Assembly (NCBI RefSeq): GCF_026898115.1 | Contig: NZ_CP114036.1 | Coordinates: forward strand, 744,001 to 808,000 | Direction of reading: 5' to 3' | DNA from: Streptomyces sp. S465 | GTDB taxonomy: Bacteria; Actinomycetota; Actinomycetes; Streptomycetales; Streptomycetaceae | Length of the DNA: 64,000 nt | In this document: piece by piece, positions 31,401 to 43,600 of the stretch | How the letters are laid out: each line of letters starts with the position of its first letter | Numbering within the stretch: position 1 is the first letter of the stretch | Program-made: the position numbers and the translations under genes | Notes under the pieces: model-generated | The model's input: only the letters and a program-made list of their open reading frames with translations | Told to the model about the DNA's origin: nothing | Databases searched by the model: none

Positions 31401-34400
31401 CAAAACCCCCACACCCTCACCCCAGCCAGTACCGTCCGCAGCCGCAGCAAACGGCTTGCACCGACCATCAGGCGCCAACCCACGCTGACGGGAAAAACCA
31501 GTGAACACATCCGGCGTCGCCATCACCGTCACCCCACCGGCCAACGCCAACGTGCACTCCCCCCGCCGCAACGCCTGCGCCGCCAGATGCATCGCCACCA
31601 ACGACGACGAACACGCCGTATCCACCGTCACCGCCGGCCCCTCAAACCCCAGCGAGTACGCCACCCGCCCAGAAACCACACTCCCCGAGCCCGCGAGCAT
31701 CGCATAGCCCTCGAGCTTCGCATCCGCACCACTGCTCAGCCCTGCCGCGTAGTCGTGGTACATCACGCCCGCGTAGACACCGGTCGGGCTGCCCTTCAAC
31801 GACACCGGATCGATCCCGGCCCGCTCCAGCACCTCCCACGACGCCTCCAACAACAACCGCTGCTGCGGATCCATCGCCAACGCCTCCCGCGGACTGATCC
31901 CGAAAAACGCCGCATCGAACGCGTCAGCGTCATACAGGAAGGCACCCTCACGCGCATAGCTGGTGCCCGGGTGGTCGGGGTCCGGGTGGAACAGCCCGTC
32001 CAGGTCCCAGCCCCGGCCGGTCGGAAACTCCCCCATCACGTCTTTCCCCGAGGCCACCAGATCCCACAGCGCTTCGGGAGAGTTCGCACCACCTGGGAAA
32101 CGGCAAGCCATACCAATGACCGCCACGGGGTCATCCGCGTCGGCCGCCACCACAGAAGCACCCGCACCGGCAGTCGTCTCACCCATCAGCCGGGCACACA
32201 CATACTCCGCCAGCACCCGAGGCGTCGGATAGTCGAACACCATCGTCGCCGGCAACCGCAACCCCGTCACCGACGACAACCGATTACGCAACTCCACCGC
32301 CGTCAACGAATCAAAACCCAACTCCCTGAACGACGCATCCACCCGCACCTCACCCGGCGAACCAAACCCCAACACCACCGCCACACCACCCCGCACCACC
32401 TCAACCACCCCATCCAACCGAGCCTCAGCACCCAACCCCCTCAACCGCTCCACCAACCCCGAAACCCCCACCTCACCCACCGCCGACCGCCGCCTGACAC
32501 GACCCACCACCAACCCCCGCAACACCGCAGGAAGCCCCCCACCACCCACCCCAGCCGGATCGAGGTCCACGGCCACCATCAGCGGGCTCTCGCGGCGGCA
32601 TGCGGCATCCAGCAGGGCCAGCCCACGCTCGGCGGACAGCGGCCTCATTCCGCGCAGTCGTGTCAGGTCCGCCCGGCCCATGTGCCCAGTCATCTCGCTG
32701 GCCTGCGCCCACAGCCCCCATGCCAGGGAAAGTGCGGGCAGCCCCAGCGTCCGTCGATGGGCGGCCAACGCATCGACGAACGCGTTGGCCGCCGCGTATC
32801 CGGCCTGACCCGCGTTGCCCACGACACCGGCGGCCGACGAGAACATCACAAACATGCGGAGCGGCAGATCCGCCGTGGCGCGGTGCAGATGGGCGGCCGC
32901 CGCGGCCTTCGCCGCCCACACCCGTGCGAGTTGCTCCCGCGTCTGCGAGGTGACCACCGCGTCTTCCAGCAGCCCCGCCGCATGAAGGACACCGGTCAGC
33001 GGATACGCCGGGTCGATGCCGGCCACCACGTCGGCCACCGCGTCGGCGTCCGCGACGTCCACCGCGGCGATCCGTACCCGAGCGCCCAGGCCGCTCAGCC
33101 GCTCGGCCAGCTCCGGCGCGCCGGGCGCGTCCGCACCACGTCGGCTGACCAGGACCAGATGCTTGACCTGCCACGTACGCACCAGATGCTCGGCCACCAG
33201 ACCGCCCAGCAGGCCCGTACCGCCGGTGATCAGCACCGTGCCGTCGGGGTCGAGCCCCCCGGGGATCGGTCCTCCGGAAACCGCCTCGTCGGCAGAGTCG
33301 ATGTCACGCGCGCGCGTCAGCCGGGGCACCACCATCCGTCCGGCTCGCAGCACCGCCTGTGGCTCATCCGCGCGTACGGCACGGACCACGGCGTCCGCCA
33401 CATCACGCCAGGTCGGATCGGCGACCGGGTCGAGGTCGAGGAGGACGAACCGGTCCGGGTGCTCCGCCTGCGCACTCCGCAGCAGGCCCCACAGCCCCGC
33501 CGCGGCCACGTTCAACGCCCCGTCAGCATCGCCGTCGCCGTCGTCGCCGGAGTCCACCACTCCACGACGGCCGACCGGCACCGCACCGCGCGTCATCACC
33601 ACCAAATGGGCGTCGGCCAGCCGCGGTTCGGCCAGCCACCCCTGCACCAGCTCCAGCGCCCGGCCGACGGCAGCCAAGCCATCAGCCGCCGTCGCCATCG
33701 TCACCGAGCCGTCCTCCGCCTGGCTGCCGTCTGCCGGCAGGTAGGTCAGGGCGAACGCGGGAGGTGCCGCACCGTCGTCCATCGCGGCCACCAGCGCTTC
33801 GAGACCCGGATGGCACACCACGCCCCCGCCGCCGAATCCAGGTTCCCCGGCCAAGCGCAGGACGTCCTGGCCCAGCACGGCCCAGCCCTCACCGTCGGAA
33901 ACGTCCGCATCGGGCACGGCGGGCATCGGTACCCAGTCCAGCGTGAACAGCCCATCCACGCCACGCCCGCCCCCGGCCCGCAACTGGCCGGGGTCGGCGG
34001 GGCGCATGGTCACGGAGTCGACCGTCAGCACCGGGGCGCCCATGGCATCGGTCACCACCATCCGTAGCCCGCGCTCTCCCTCCGCACCGTCCTGATGGGG
34101 AGAGAGCCGGACCCGGATGGTGTGCGCCTCGGTGGCCCACAGCGACACGCCGTTCCAGGCGAACGGCAGTCGCATCCCCTCGTCGTCGGCCGGCTCGGCG
34201 TCGGCTGCGAGCAGCATGGGGTGCAGGGCGGCGTCGAGCAGCGCCGGGTGGATACCGAACCCGTCCGCGTCCCCCGCGGCCTCGGGCAGCGCCACCTCGG
34301 CCAGGAGGTCCGCGCCGTCCCGCCACACGGCCCGCAGCCCCTGGAACGACGGCCCGTACGCATAGCCCACCGCCGCGGCACGCTCGTAGAACCCCTCGAC

Positions 34401-37400
34401 ATCCATCGGGCTCGCGCCCTCGGGAGGCCAGGCTCCCGCCACCTCCTCGACCGGGCACGGTGCGGGCGACGGGCTCAGGACGCCCTCCGCATGGCACACC
34501 CAGTCCGGATCCGCGCCGGGCTGGACATCACGGTCGGGCCGGGAGTACACCCGCACATCGCGCCGCCCGTCCTCGGCGGCCTCGCCCACCACGATCTGCA
34601 CCCGCAGCCCGCCCGACGACGGCAGGACGAGCGGCACCTGAAGGGCCAGTTCCTCCACACCGCCACAGCCCGCCTCATCGGCCGCCCGTAACGCCCACTC
34701 CACCAACGCCGCGCCCGGTACCAGCGACGCTCCGGCGACCACATGGTCACCGGGCCAGCCACCGCCGATGGCCGACACCCGTCCGGTCAGCACCAGCCCG
34801 CCGTCGGCGAGACCCACTGCCGCCCGCAACAACGGGTGCTCCACCTGCTGCAACCCCGCCCCGCCCACATCGCCGCCCCCGCCAGTGGCGGCGGCCCAGT
34901 AGCGTTGGCGCTGGAAGGCGTAGGTGGGCAGATCGACGGTACGAGGCGGCGGGTCGGTCGGAAACGCCGCCCGCCAGTCGACGTCGACCCCGGCGACGAA
35001 CGCCTGGGCAAGGGAATGGACGAGCTGGGCCTGGCCGCCGTGGTCACGGCGCAGCGTGGGCACGGTGACGGCGGGAACCCCGGCTTCCTCGAAGGTCTCC
35101 TGCATCCCAAGGGTGAGCACAGGATGGGTGCTGGCCTCGATGAACACCCGGTGACCGTCCGCCAGCAACGCCTGGACGGCCTCGGTGAAGCGCACCCGCT
35201 CCCGCAGATTCGCCACCCAATACCCGGTATCCAAATCGGTGGGGACGACACGACCTCCGGTCACGGTCGAGTAGAACGCCGTACCGGAAACGGACGTCTC
35301 GAGCGGCCGGACACCCGCCAGAGCCTCGGTCAACTCCGCACGGATCTCATCCACCTGCGGACCATGCGAGGCATAATCCACCTCGATCAACCGCGCCCGA
35401 ACCCCACACTCCTCACACGCCGCCACGACTGCGGCCACCCGCTCCGGCGGACCCGAAACCACCGTGGACGACGGCCCATTCACAGCCGCTACACCCACCG
35501 CGGCCACCCGCTCCCCCAAGTCGGAGAGCAACTCCCCCGCCCGCTCCTGGCCCACACCCAAGGACGCCATCGACCCGCCACCAGCCAACCGCCGCAAAGC
35601 CTTACTCCGCAGCGCCACCACCTTCGCACCATCCTCCAACGACAACACCCCCGCCACCACAGCCGCCGCAATCTCCCCCTGGCTATGACCCACCACCGCA
35701 ACAGGACACACCCCATACCCCGCCCACACCCCCGCCAACGACACCATCACCGCCCACAACACCGGCTGCACCACATCCACCCGCCCCACATCCGCCGCAC
35801 CCTCCACACCACGCAACACATCCGTCAACGACCACTCCACATACCGCGAAAGCGCCCGCTCACACTCCCCCACCCGCGCCGCAAACACCGGCGAGACCTC
35901 CAGCAGCTCCGCCCCCATCCCCACCCACTGCGAACCCTGCCCCGGAAACACCAGCACCGGACCCACACCACCCGGCGACGCGACCGCACCCGACTCCACC
36001 ACCCCCGGATACGACACCCCCCGCACCAACGCCTCCAACCCCGCCACCAACTCACCACGACCCTCACCCACCACCACCGCACGATGCTCGAACACCGACC
36101 GCGACGTCACCAACGACCACCCCACATCAACGGACGAGAACTCGGAAACACCCCCCACCCGCCCCGCCAACGCCGCCGCCTGACCCCGCAACGCCCCCGC
36201 ACTCCGCCCCGACACCACCCACGGCACCACACCCGTCTCGCAGGACACGGCCCCCACCAACGGCGCATCCTCCTCAGGAGCCTGCTCCACAATCACATGC
36301 GCATTGGTGCCACTGATCCCAAAAGACGACACCCCGGCCCGGCGCGGGCGCTCGGCCGCCGGCCACTCCACCGCCTCGGTCAGCAGCCGCACGCCTCCGC
36401 CGTTCCACTCCACATGAGGCGTCAGCTCATCGACATGGAGGGTCGCCGGGAGCATGCCGTGCCGCAGGGCCATCACCATCTTGATCACACCCGCCACACC
36501 CGCCGCACCCTGCGTATGGCCGATGTTGGACTTCAACGAGCCCAGCCACAGCGGCCGGTCCGCCGGACGGTCCCGGCCGTAGGTGGCGATCAGCGCGTCG
36601 GCCTCGATCGGGTCACCCAGCTTGGTGCCCGTGCCATGGGCCTCCACCGCGTCCACCTCGGACGGGGCCAGCCGGGCGCCGGCGAGCGCCTGGCGGATGA
36701 CTCGCTGCTGCGAGGGGCCGTTGGGCGCGGTGAATCCGTTGCTGGCGCCGTCCTGGTTGATGGCTGAACCCCGGATCAGCGCGAGTACCTGGTGGCCGTT
36801 GCGCCGTGCGTCGGACAGCCGCTCCAGCAGGAGGAGTCCGACGCCTTCGCCCCATCCCGTTCCGTCGGCGCTCGCCGAGAACGCCTTGCACCGGCCGTCG
36901 GGGGACAGCCCTCGTTGCCGGGAGAAACCGGTGAACACCTCGGGGGTGGTCATCACCGTCACCCCGCCGGCCAGGGCCAGGGTGCACTCCTCCTGCCGTA
37001 GTGCCTGGCAGGCCAGGTGGATCGCGACGAGGGATGAGGAGCACGCCGTCTCCACTGTGACGGCCGGTCCCTCCAGGCCGAGGGTGTAGGACACCCGGCC
37101 GGACAGCAGGCTCGGTGCGTTGCCCGCGTAACCCTCGGATCCGTTCTGGGCATCGCCCGCCGCGCCGCCGCCGGTGGTCGCCGTGCCGGCGTAGACGCCC
37201 GTCCGGGAGCCCTTCAGGGACACGGGGTCGATACCCGCTCGTTCACATGCCTCCCAGGCGGTTTCCAGCAGCAGTCGCTGCTGGGGGCTGGTGGCGAGCG
37301 CCTCGCGCGGGCTGATGCCGAAGAACTGGGGGTCGAATCGGTCGGCGTCGTCCAGGAATCCGCCCCGGCGGACGTAGGTGGTCCCGGGGTGATCCGGGTC

Positions 37401-37655
37401 AGGGTGATAGAGGCTGTCGAGGTCCCAGCCCCGGTCGGTGGGGAAGTCCCCGATCGCGTCCACCCTCTTGGCGACCAACCGCCACAGCTCCTCGGGCGTT
37501 GTCACCCCGCCCGGGAAGCGGCAGGCGATGCTCACGACGGCGATCGGCTCCTGGTTCCGCTCCTCCGCTTCGCGCAATCGCAGACGCGTATCGTGCAGAT
37601 CCGCGGAGACGCGCTTGAGGTACTCGACCAGTTTCTCTTCGTTCACATTCACCAT
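25434..37655 (-). CDS. Bimodular type I PKS: KS-AT-DH-KR-ACP / KS-AT-DH-ER-KR-ACP
   Basis: 4073 residues from ATG at 37655 (GTG at 37652 or 37646 is possible). Module a: KS Cys near 203 (ETACSSS), AT 568-870 with GHSQGE/YASH, DH with [12 protein letters not shown] near 1471 with LED and Ser-Tyr-Asn intact, ACP near 1780. Module b: KS from 1843, AT from 2380 with GHSQGE/YASH, DH with [10 protein letters not shown] (Asp for Gly), ER about 3320-3560 with HAATGGVG and Val at the stereochemistry-linked position (GLGMV), KR near 3615 with LDD, ACP near 3938; tail FAFIDRELP. Both ATs predict methylmalonyl-CoA; the output is an alkene unit then a saturated unit. The gene is paralogous along its length to the upstream gene, but its second AT is a near copy of its own first AT (see repeats). 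A short EAHD tandem lies in the docking region. Confidence 0.96.
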   Translation of the reverse strand: MVNVNEEKLVEYLKRVSADLHDTRLRLREAEERNQEPIAVVSIACRFPGGVTTPEELWRLVAKRVDAIGDFPTDRGWDLDSLYHPDPDHPGTTYVRRGGFLDDADRFDPQFFGISPREALATSPQQRLLLETAWEACERAGIDPVSLKGSRTGVYAGTATTGGGAAGDAQNGSEGYAGNAPSLLSGRVSYTLGLEGPAVTVETACSSSLVAIHLACQALRQEECTLALAGGVTVMTTPEVFTGFSRQRGLSPDGRCKAFSASADGTGWGEGVGLLLLERLSDARRNGHQVLALIRGSAINQDGASNGFTAPNGPSQQRVIRQALAGARLAPSEVDAVEAHGTGTKLGDPIEADALIATYGRDRPADRPLWLGSLKSNIGHTQGAAGVAGVIKMVMALRHGMLPATLHVDELTPHVEWNGGGVRLLTEAVEWPAAERPRRAGVSSFGISGTNAHVIVEQAPEEDAPLVGAVSCETGVVPWVVSGRSAGALRGQAAALAGRVGGVSEFSSVDVGWSLVTSRSVFEHRAVVVGEGRGELVAGLEALVRGVSYPGVVESGAVASPGGVGPVLVFPGQGSQWVGMGAELLEVSPVFAARVGECERALSRYVEWSLTDVLRGVEGAADVGRVDVVQPVLWAVMVSLAGVWAGYGVCPVAVVGHSQGEIAAAVVAGVLSLEDGAKVVALRSKALRRLAGGGSMASLGVGQERAGELLSDLGERVAAVGVAAVNGPSSTVVSGPPERVAAVVAACEECGVRARLIEVDYASHGPQVDEIRAELTEALAGVRPLETSVSGTAFYSTVTGGRVVPTDLDTGYWVANLRERVRFTEAVQALLADGHRVFIEASTHPVLTLGMQETFEEAGVPAVTVPTLRRDHGGQAQLVHSLAQAFVAGVDVDWRAAFPTDPPPRTVDLPTYAFQRQRYWAAATGGGGDVGGAGLQQVEHPLLRAAVGLADGGLVLTGRVSAIGGGWPGDHVVAGASLVPGAALVEWALRAADEAGCGGVEELALQVPLVLPSSGGLRVQIVVGEAAEDGRRDVRVYSRPDRDVQPGADPDWVCHAEGVLSPSPAPCPVEEVAGAWPPEGASPMDVEGFYERAAAVGYAYGPSFQGLRAVWRDGADLLAEVALPEAAGDADGFGIHPALLDAALHPMLLAADAEPADDEGMRLPFAWNGVSLWATEAHTIRVRLSPHQDGAEGERGLRMVVTDAMGAPVLTVDSVTMRPADPGQLRAGGGRGVDGLFTLDWVPMPAVPDADVSDGEGWAVLGQDVLRLAGEPGFGGGGVVCHPGLEALVAAMDDGAAPPAFALTYLPADGSQAEDGSVTMATAADGLAAVGRALELVQGWLAEPRLADAHLVVMTRGAVPVGRRGVVDSGDDGDGDADGALNVAAAGLWGLLRSAQAEHPDRFVLLDLDPVADPTWRDVADAVVRAVRADEPQAVLRAGRMVVPRLTRARDIDSADEAVSGGPIPGGLDPDGTVLITGGTGLLGGLVAEHLVRTWQVKHLVLVSRRGADAPGAPELAERLSGLGARVRIAAVDVADADAVADVVAGIDPAYPLTGVLHAAGLLEDAVVTSQTREQLARVWAAKAAAAAHLHRATADLPLRMFVMFSSAAGVVGNAGQAGYAAANAFVDALAAHRRTLGLPALSLAWGLWAQASEMTGHMGRADLTRLRGMRPLSAERGLALLDAACRRESPLMVAVDLDPAGVGGGGLPAVLRGLVVGRVRRRSAVGEVGVSGLVERLRGLGAEARLDGVVEVVRGGVAVVLGFGSPGEVRVDASFRELGFDSLTAVELRNRLSSVTGLRLPATMVFDYPTPRVLAEYVCARLMGETTAGAGASVVAADADDPVAVIGMACRFPGGANSPEALWDLVASGKDVMGEFPTGRGWDLDGLFHPDPDHPGTSYAREGAFLYDADAFDAAFFGISPREALAMDPQQRLLLEASWEVLERAGIDPVSLKGSPTGVYAGVMYHDYAAGLSSGADAKLEGYAMLAGSGSVVSGRVAYSLGFEGPAVTVDTACSSSLVAMHLAAQALRRGECTLALAGGVTVMATPDVFTGFSRQRGLAPDGRCKPFAAAADGTGWGEGVGVLLLERLSDARRNGHEVLAVVRGSAVNQDGASNGLTAPNGPSQQRVIRQALASAGLSAADVDVVEAHGTGTTLGDPIEAQALLATYGQERSVERPLLLGSIKSNIGHAQAAAGVAGVIKMVQAMRHGLLPASLHIDEPTPHVDWGSGAVRLLTEAVEWPMGEGPRRAGVSSFGASGTNAHVILEQMPTPAEEDERTESAPSDRDAVPWVLSARSAEALRGQATALVERVGGVSELSPVDVGWSLVTSRSVFEHRAVVVGEGRGELVAGLEALARGVSHPGVVESGTAASPCDVGPVLVFPGQGSQWAGMGAELLEVSPVFAARVGECERALSPYVDWSLTDVLRGTQSAADLGRVDVVQPVLWAVMVSLAAVWAGHGVRPVAVVGHSQGEIAAAVVAGALSLEDGAKVVALRSKALRRLAGGGAMASLGVGQERAEQLLSGLGERVAAVGVAAVNGPSSTVVSGPPEQVAAVVAACEECGVRARLIEVDYASHGPQVDEIRAELTEALAGVRPLETSVSGTAFYSTVTGGRVVPTDLDTGYWVANLRERVRFTEAVQALLADGHRVFIEASTHPVLTLGMQETFEEAGVPAVTVPTLRRDHGGQAQLVHSLAQAFVAGVDVDWRAAFPTDPPPRTVDLPTYAFQRERYWLDGHDRRAGDPADLGLVSAGHPLLGAAVELADGSGHVLTGRISARTQTWLGEHVVADAALVPGAALAEWVLRAADEVGCGGVEELALQVPLVLPSSGGLRVQIVVGEATEDGRRDVRVYSRPAGEGPPATEWVCHAEGVLSPPSDRLDRLDGCDEVSGLGGVWPPAGATVLGVEGFYDRVAASGYGYGPSFQGLRAVWRDGADVFAEVVLPEAAGEQTGFGIHPALLDAALHPALLVGRLDTDNTETGTEPTDGRVWLPFAWNGVRLWAAGATTVRVRLSPHQENAEGERALRLTVADAVGAPVLTVDSVAMRPANADQLRAAVSHGGHGTDSLFTVDWTPLPLVAGAGTGTGAGAEDAAVGDDGWAVLGAGGHPDLAALINALDDEEPIPSVVVADMTTTGEGAEGPSAEALAVTERALELVRGWLAEPRLADARLVVVTRDAVAVDGPESATRVDLSGAAVWGLVRSAQSENPGRFVLLDRDDDRHADAHTTDTATEPSTGTGTDTGGAARADAVRIAVARAVEMDEPQLALRAGRVLVPRLVHAGIGGAGLVGPVAQPEAWRLDTAGTATLENVVPVACPEVLEPLGTGQVRVAVRAAGVNFRDVLVGLGMVPGQTGLGGEGAGVVVDIGPDVVNVAVGDQVMGVLDQSFGPLAVTDARLLAPIPDGWDFRQAAAVPVAYLTAWYGLTDLARLQPGESVLIHAATGGVGMAAVRIARYLGAEVYATASPGKHAVLGAMGIDEAHRASSRDLDFEGVVREATGGRGVDVVLNSLAGPFVDASLRLLREGGRLMEMGKTDIRDPEQVAGEHPGVRYQVYDLITDAGADRIGEMLRELGGLFASGVLVPPPVRAWPLGRAREALRYLSQAKHTGKLVLDVPAPVDPDGTVLITGGTGTLGGHVAEHLVRSWHIRRLLLVSRGGPDAPGARELAARLTGLGADVRIVAADVADGAAVRDLVAGVDPAHPLTGVVHAAGVLDDAMLPAQTPERLARVWGPKAAAAAHLHAATAHLRLGMFVMFSSAAGVMGSPGQANYAAANAFCDALATHRQAMGLPAVSVAWGLWADASGMTGHLNEADLARMSRSGIAAMSGEQALGLLDAACWHGAPQPAAVQLDLRALAAQPAPADALPALLRTLLDNGVATRRTAATAAPAAGLVARLAALTAEEQHRMLLTLVRTQAAAVLGHTDVDAVPGDIPFKDLGFDSLTGVELRNRLAAATGLRLPATVVFRHPTPSAIAAELREKLCPAPADTSAPVFGELERLETAIARLTSRAEAHDEAHDEAHAKARGRLVKRLEALLWRLNDDTPAEARGRPVNGDALDSASDDELFAFIDRELPS
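26479..26973 (-). repeat. KR-ER linker repeat, copy A
   Basis: Aligns at constant offset 36588 to 63067-63561. The 333 bases from 26641 carry about two mismatches by eye. A segment near 26580-26640 is diverged, giving a mosaic. It codes the ER tail, the linker and the first part of the KR in fully reducing modules of two different PKS genes. Confidence 0.85.
27061..27390 (-). repeat. ER-domain repeat, copy A
   Basis: Aligns at offset 12258 to 39319-39648 with few mismatches. It covers the ER nucleotide-binding core ([13 protein letters not shown] through to the [14 protein letters not shown] region). Moderate C>G skew on the plus strand. Confidence 0.85.
29472..30720 (-). repeat. AT repeat, copy in module b of the 25434 gene
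   Basis: Aligns without gaps at offset 5436 to 34908-36156 in module a of the same gene. From 29472 to 30004 I count about four mismatches. It covers part of the KS-AT linker, the whole AT and the YAFQR post-AT linker. The equivalent AT in the paralogous upstream gene is a different, malonyl-type AT. Strong C>>G, A>>T skew from about 29740 to 30720. Confidence 0.9.
30877..31690 (-). repeat. KS repeat, copy in module b of the 25434 gene
   Basis: Aligns to 43141-43954 at offset 12264; I see one mismatch in 814 bases. It covers most of the second KS including the active-site segment. The strand bias is strongest from 31140. The match resumes at about 31820-31930 after a one-codon length difference. 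Confidence 0.9.
32147..32555 (-). repeat. ACP to KS junction repeat, copy in the 25434 gene
   Basis: Aligns to 44411-44819 at offset 12264 with two mismatches seen in 409 bases. It codes the KR-ACP linker, the whole first ACP and the inter-modular linker. It shows the most extreme skew in the window: in 32341-32400 I count C 36, G 6, A 17, T 1 on the plus strand. Confidence 0.92.
34908..36156 (-). repeat. AT repeat, copy in module a of the 25434 gene
   Basis: Partner of 29472-30720 (offset 5436). Its part 35317-36330 also matches 47512-48525, so three minus-strand ATs form one near-identical family. The skew is extreme between about 35600 and 36300 on the plus strand. Confidence 0.9.
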
Positions 37656-37697
37656 GAGGTTTCACCCGGTCCTCAGCGGTCGTCGCGTCCGGCACAT

Positions 37698-40600
37698 TCA
37701 GGACACGCCCAGTTCGTTGTCGATGAATTCGAGAACCTGGGCCGCGGACGCGGACTCCAGCCTCTCCGCGGCGGTCATCTCTTCCTCCGCCGGCTTTCGT
37801 GTCGCCTTCCACTTCGCCAGCAGGCTCTCCAGCCGTGCCGTGATCGCCCCCGCGTCGCCGTCCGCCATGTCGAGGCCGACCAAGGTGGTTTCGAGCCTGG
37901 CCAGTTCGTTGAGGACCGGATCGGCGCCGTCCCGGCCCGGTGCGGAACCGACCGCCGGGGCGATGCGCTCGAGCAGGTAGTCGGCGAGCACGGCCGCCTC
38001 CGGATAGTCGAAGACAAGGGCGGCGGGCAGCCGCAGACCGGTGGCGGCGGCGAGCCGGTTGCGCAGTTCCACGGCGGTCAGGGAGTCGAAGCCCAACTCC
38101 TTGAAGTTGGTGTCGGCCTGCACCGTGTCGGTGTCGGCGTGTCCGAGCACGGTGGCCACATGGCCACGGACCAACCGCAACACCACGCGGTGCTGCTCCG
38201 CGGCGGACAGGCCCGCCAGTCGATCGGCCCAGTCGTCCGGCCGCACTTCGGCCGCCGCAGCGGTACGCCGCGTCGCCGCACCGCCGACGCCGGAGGCACC
38301 GGAGGCGGCGAGGGCGCGGAGGGTGGCGGGAAGCGTGTCGGGAGTCTGGGCGGCCAGGACATGGGTGTTCACGTCCGCCGCGACCAGCTGGTGGCCGCCG
38401 TGCTCGGCGGCCGCGTCGAGCAGCCGAAGGGCGTGGTCGGCGGCCATCGCGGTGACGCCGGAACGGGACATTCGGGCCAGGTCCGCCTCGGCGAGAGCGC
38501 CCGTCATCTCGCTGGACTCGGCCCACAGGCCCCACGCCACCGAAACCGTCGGCAGGCCCAGGGCCTGGCGGTGGGCGGCGAGCGCGTCGCAGAAGGCGTT
38601 GGCGGCGGCGTAGTTGGCCTGTCCCGGGCTGCCCATGACTCCGGCGGCCGATGAGAACAGTACGAACGCGCCCAGCCGCAGATGTGCCGTAGCGGCGTGC
38701 AGATGTGCCGCGGCGGTGGCCTTCGCCGCCCAGACCCGCGCCAGCCGCTCGCGCGTCTGCGCGGTGACCACCGCGTCGTCCAGCACACCGGCGGCGTGGA
38801 TCACGCCGGTCAGCGGATGCCGCGGATCGACACCGGCCACCAGGCCGGTCACGGCGGCCGCGTCGGTGACATCGGCGGCGACGATCCGTACCCGCGCGCC
38901 CAGGCCGGTCAGCCGGGCGGCGAGGTCCTGGGCGCCCGGCGCGTCCGGGCCCCGGCGGCTCACCAGCAGCAGATGCCTGATCCGCCAGACCCGCACGAGA
39001 TGTTCGGCGACCAGTGCGCCCAGCGTGCCGGTGCCACCGGTGATGAGCACGGTGCCGTCCGGGTCCACCGCGGCGGGGACGTCCAGCACCAGCTTGCCGG
39101 TGTGCTTGGCCTGGCTGAGATGGCGCAGCGCCTCGCGGGTCCGGCCGAGTGGCCAGGTCCGCACCGGCAGCGGCCGCAGGGCTCCCGTGGTGAACAGCTC
39201 GCCCAGTTCGCCCAGCATCCGGCCGATGCGTTCGGGCCCGGCGTCGATGATCAGGTCGTAGACCTGGTACGTCACCCCCGGGTGCGCCTCCGCGATCCGC
39301 TCGGGGTCGCGCAGGTCGGTCTTGCCCATTTCCATCAGCCGGCCGCCTTCTCGCAGCAGCCGCAGGGAGGCGTCGACGAAGGGCCCGGCAAGACTGTTGA
39401 GCACCACATCCACACCCCGGCCACCCGTGGCCTCCCGCACCACGCCCTCAAAGCCCAGATCGCGCGACGAGGCCCGATGCGCCTCATCGATACCCATCGC
39501 CTCAAGCACCCCATGCTTGCCAGGACTCGCCGTCGCGTAGACCTCCGCACCCAGATACCGCGCGATCCGCACCGCCGCCATCCCCACACCACCGGTCGCG
39601 GCATGAATCAACACCGACTCCCCCGGCTGGAGCCGGGCCAGCTCCACCAGCCCGTACCAGGCCGTCAGGAACGCCACCGGCACCGAGGCCGCCTGCTGAT
39701 GGGTCCACCCGTCGGGAATGGGCGCCACCATGCGGGCATCGGTCACCGCCGTCGGGCCGAACGCGCGATCGAAGACCCCCATGACCCGATCGCCCACCGC
39801 GAGCCCTGTCACCTCGGGGCCGACGTCCACCACCACACCGGCACCCTCGCCGCCGAGCCCGGTCTGGCCCGGGACCATGCCCAAACTGACGAGTGCGTCC
39901 CGGAAGTTGATACCGGCCGCGTGCACCGCCACCCGCACCTGCCCCGGTTCGAGCGGCTCCAGCACCTCCGGACACGGCACCGGCTTCACGTTGTCCACCG
40001 TGGCCGCCCCGGTCAACTCCAGCCGCCACGCGGGCTGCCCCACCAGTGCGGCCACACCCCCGCTGCTCACGCCACCGGCACGCATCAGCCGGGGCACCCG
40101 GACACGTCCCGCCCGCAGTGCGACCTGCGGCTCGTCCATGCGCACCGCGCACGCCACGGCGCTGTGCACACCCTGGCCGAGCGGCTCGGAGTCCGGGTCG
40201 AGGTCGACCAGAAGGAAGCGCCCCGGGTGCTCCGCCTGCGCACTGCGCACCAGTCCGCACACGGCGGCCCCGGCCACATCCACGCCGCCCTCCCCAGCAC
40301 CCTCCGTCTCGGACCCGCCGATCGCCACCGCTCCGCGTGTCACCAGCACCAGCCGGGCGTCGGCGAACCGCGGTTCGGCCAGCCACCCCCGCACCAGCTC
40401 CAGCACGCGCTCCGAAGCCGCCAGGCCGGCGGCCGCCAGGACCGTAGGCGCGTCGCCGTCGGCGGGGCCGCGAAGGGCGGGCACATACGCGATGGCCACC
40501 GAGGGAGCGGGGGCGTCACCGTCGAGGGCGGAGACCAGGGTCTCCAGACGCGGATGGCGTACCGCGCCCGGCGCGATCGGCTCGCACTCCCGTGGGCCGA

Positions 40601-43600
40601 TAACCACCCACCCGTCGGCCTCCGCCGGGTCCGGTTCCTGTCCTGCCTCCTCGCTGTCCTGTGCCGGGCCGGGCAGGGGCGTCCACTCCAGGGTGAACAG
40701 CCCGTCCGCCTCGGGTCCGCCGGAGGTCCGCAGCTGGTCGGCGGCGGCCGGTCGCATCATCAGCGAGTCGACGGTCAGCACCGGACCGCCCACGGCGTCG
40801 GCCACCACCACCCGTAGCCCACGCTCGCCCTCGGCGCCACCCGCCTCTCGCTGTTGAGGGGAGAGCCGGACCCGGACGGTCGTGGCGCCGCCCGCCCACA
40901 GCGACACGCCACGCCACGCGAACGGCAGCCAGACCCGGCCGTCGTCGTGCCCCGGCTCGGGCCCATCGAGGAGGAACGCCGGATGGAGCGCGGCATCCAG
41001 GAGCGCGGGGTGGATACCGAAACCTTCCGGGGCTCCGGCGGCCTCGGGCAGCGCCACTTCGGCCAGCACATCCGCACCGTCCCGCCATACCGCCCGCAGT
41101 CCCCGGAACGACGGACCGTATGCGTACCCCGCCGCCGCGGCACGCTCATAGAACCCGTCCAGCCGTACGGGCTCCGCGCCCACCGGGGGCCATGCCCCGC
41201 CCGGCTCGTCCATCGGGCCCCGCGCGGGGCTCTCCGGTGGCGATGGCGGGGACTGCGGCCCCAGGACGCCCTCGGCATGGCACACCCAGCCCGGGTCGGC
41301 GCCGGGTTCGACATCGTGGTCGGGCCGGGAGTGGATCCGCACATCACGCCGCCCGTCCTCGGTGGCCACGCCGACCACCACTTGGACGCGCAGCCCACCG
41401 GACCCGGGCAGAACGAGCGGAACCTGGAGCGCCAGCTCCTCCACCCCACCACAACCCGCTTCGTCGGCCGCCCGCAGCGCCCACTCCACCAGCGCCGCGC
41501 CCGGCACCAGCACGGTGTCCGCCATCACATGCTCGGCCAGCCATCCCCCGGCGCCCCTGGCGGAGATCCGTCCGGTCAGCACCAGCCCGCCGTCGGCGAG
41601 TCCGACGGACGCGGGCAGTTGCGCATGCTCGACCCGCTGTAGCCCGGCGGCCCCCACGTCCCCGACGCCACCGCCCGCGGCCAGCCAGTAGCGCTCGCGT
41701 TGGAAGGCGTACGTCGGCAGGTCGATCCTCCGTGGGGCAGGATCGGCCGGGAACCAGCGGGCCCAGTCGACATCGGTGCCATGGGTGTGCAGTTGGGCGA
41801 GGGCGTGGCCGAGTGCCTGGACATCGGACCGTTTACGGCTCAGGGTGGCCGTCACCAGCGGACTCGGCCGCCCAGCCCCGCCCTCGTCGGCCCCGCCCTC
41901 ATCGGCATCGGCCGTGGCATCGTCGGCGGTGAGGTGTTGAAGGGTGTGTTGGGTGGCGGTGGCCAGGACCGGGTCGGGGCCGAGTTCGAGGAAGACCCCG
42001 GTTTCGGACGCGATATGGGTGATGGCGGGGTGGAAGAGGACGGGCCGGCGGATCTGCCGCACCCAGTATTCCGGTGTGGCCATCACCTCGTCGGCCGGCT
42101 CACCGGTCAGGTTGCTGAGCACCGGAAGGGTGGGCCGCTGAAAAGCCAGACCGTCGATGGCCTGCGCGAACGGCTCCAGGATGGGATCCATCAGCGGGGA
42201 GTGGAAGGCATGGCTGACGGTCAGCGTCCGGGTCTTGCGGCCCCTGGCCGCCCAGATGGCGCTGATCTCGGCGACCGGTTCGACCGGACCGGAGACGACG
42301 GTGTTGCCGGGGGTGTTCAGGGCGGCGATACCGACCCGCCCGTCGTATACGGCCAGATCCTCGGCGAGTTCCTCGGCGGTGGCCGCGATGGTGGCCATGC
42401 CTCCGCCAGCGGGAAGTCCCCCCATCAGGGTGGCGCGGGCGGCGACGAGACGGCAGGCGTCGGAGAGATCGAAGACCCCGGCGATATGGGCGGCCGCGAT
42501 CTCCCCGATCGAATGCCCGATCACCACATCCGGGCGTACACCGACCGAGGCGAGCAGCCGCGCCAGGGCGATATGCAGGGCGAACAGTCCGGCCTGAGCA
42601 TAGGTGGTGTGGTCCAACAGCCCCGGCCGCCCGGCCACACCGTGGAAGACCACCTCACGGAGGGGATGTTGCAGGTGCGGGTCGAGCAGTCCGCAGACCT
42701 CGTCGAACGCCGTGGCGAACACCGGGAACCGGTCGTACAGCTCGGCTCCCATCCCCTGGCGCTGGCTGCCCTGGCCGCTGAAGAGCCACACCGTCTTGCC
42801 CGAGGCTGTTCCACCGTCGGGGAGCACCACGCCCGGATGGGGTTCACCGGCCGCCAGGGCCTCCACGGCGCCCAGCAGCGCGTCGCGGTCGTCGCCCCAT
42901 GCCACCGCCCGGTGTTCGAACAGCGACCGCGTGGTGGCAAGCGACCAGCCCACATCGACCGCCGACGCCTCCGGGGCCCTGGCCACGCGTTCGGCCAGGG
43001 CCACGGCCTGGCCGCGCAGCGCCTCCGTGCTCCGCGCCGACAGCACCCACGGGACCGCGCGCATGTCGGGGGATGCCGCAGGCTCGGTCGTGACACGGTC
43101 GGCCGGGCCGGGGGCTTGCTCCAGGATGAGATGGGCGTTGGTGCCGGAGGCGCCGAACGAGGACACCCCGGCCCGGCGCGGACCCTCACCCATCGGCCAC
43201 TCCACCGCCTCGGTCAGCAGCCGCACCGCACCACTACCCCAGTCCACATGCGGAGTCGGCTCATCGATGTGCAGGGACGCGGGCAGCAGCCCGTGGCGCA
43301 TCGCCTGCACCATCTTGATGACGCCCGCGACTCCGGCCGCCGCTTGGGCGTGTCCGATGTTGGATTTGATCGAACCGAGCAGCAACGGCCGCTCCACCGA
43401 GCGTTCCTGCCCGTAAGTGGCCAGCAACGCCTGCGCCTCGATCGGATCACCCAACGTCGTACCCGTACCATGCGCCTCCACCACATCGACATCCGCAGCC
43501 GACAACCCCGCACTGGCCAACGCCTGACGAATCACCCGCTGCTGCGAAGGACCATTCGGCGCGGTAAGCCCATTCGACGCACCATCCTGATTGACCGCCG

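Noticed and set aside
32147..32555. CRISPR array or insertion sequence as source of the repeats
   Set aside because: No spacer-repeat periodicity, transposase, terminal inverted repeats or target duplications; the repeats are coding parts of PKS domains.
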